A model generated the notes under the pieces. The model did no database searches. It saw nothing but the letters and a program-made list of their open reading frames with translations, and was not told the origin of the DNA. The position numbers were made by a program, and so were the translations under genes. DNA of 64,000 nucleotides, taken from contig NC_082405.1 in assembly GCF_004011695.2 (NCBI RefSeq), positions 2,913,001-2,977,000 on the forward strand. The letters are read 5' to 3'. Shown piece by piece: positions 63,915-64,000 of this stretch; positions within the stretch are counted from its first letter, which is position 1, and every line of letters starts with the position of its first letter. Source of the stretch: Ascochyta rabiei (Eukaryota; Ascomycota; Dothideomycetes; Pleosporales; Didymellaceae).

Positions 63915-64000
63915 CTAAACAGCACGCTTGTCGACTGGGACATTGCGCTTGAAGCCAACGAGTTGAAGCATCTCGGTCCAGAAGCCAACAGGAGGGGTAA
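63915..64000 (-). CDS. 3' end of a gene running off the window (partial)
   Basis: The reverse strand is open from the window edge to a TAG at 63917-63915, ending WTEMLQLVGFKRNVPVDKRA plus Val. Regular codon use suggests a real C-terminus. Too short to assign. Confidence 0.5.
   Translation of the reverse strand, partial: TPPVGFWTEMLQLVGFKRNVPVDKRAV

Overview
The window reads as a euchromatic segment of a filamentous ascomycete (Pezizomycotina) chromosome. The evidence is short 40-120 bp introns with GTRNGY...YAG ends, TATA boxes about 70-80 bp before start codons, and fungus-specific families: HET, FlbD-type Myb, SAT4/Pth11-like rhodopsin-domain protein, AA13 starch LPMO, LYS1 of the aminoadipate lysine route, and a Jen1-type carboxylate carrier. 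A Dothideomycete is my best guess from the gene flavour, but this is inference. All exon models were built by eye from splice signals and reading frame; most close exactly in frame.

Layout. 0-8 kb: a cyclase-fold gene and a small Cys-rich protein, then two decayed genes (a HET gene on minus, a medium-chain enoyl-reductase/zinc-type oxidoreductase on plus). 8.5-18 kb: a small secreted protein, a Jen1-like transporter, and a head-to-head pair of an SLC26/SulP-STAS anion transporter and saccharopine dehydrogenase (LYS1), whose 1-kb shared promoter is full of minisatellites. 18-20.6 kb: a diverged tandem duplication and a gene for an unrecognised protein with three Cys modules. 20.6-30.4 kb: a gene-poor island of almost 10 kb. 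30.5-31.8 kb: a conidiation-regulator-like Myb gene (flbD type) broken by a one-base frameshift inside the second Myb repeat. 32-36.8 kb: mostly empty, with remnants of a hypothetical gene.

36.8-50.7 kb is a carbohydrate-use neighbourhood. A starch LPMO (AA13+CBM20) and an alpha-amylase (GH13+CBM20) face away from a shared 1.1-kb promoter, each with its own TATA box. They are followed by a rhodopsin-domain membrane protein and an old-yellow-enzyme oxidoreductase, then a second divergent pair: an intracellular GH51 arabinofuranosidase and an MFS sugar transporter. Together they would attack starch outside the cell, trim arabino-oligosaccharides inside it, and import sugars.

51.7-62.2 kb: a Tvp38-family Golgi membrane protein (with a GC-AG intron), a small three-helix membrane protein, a Dal5/Tna1-family MFS permease with seven introns, a RING-YEATS fusion protein, and a long LtrA-family membrane protein (also with a GC-AG intron). 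The right edge cuts off the 3' end of another minus-strand gene.

The items most worth following are the protein with the repeated module C-x2-C-x6-C-x6-C-x17-C-x2-C, the RING-YEATS fusion, the flbD frameshift, the starch LPMO/amylase pair with near-identical CBM20 modules, and the diverged tandem repeat with a transition-type mutation pattern.
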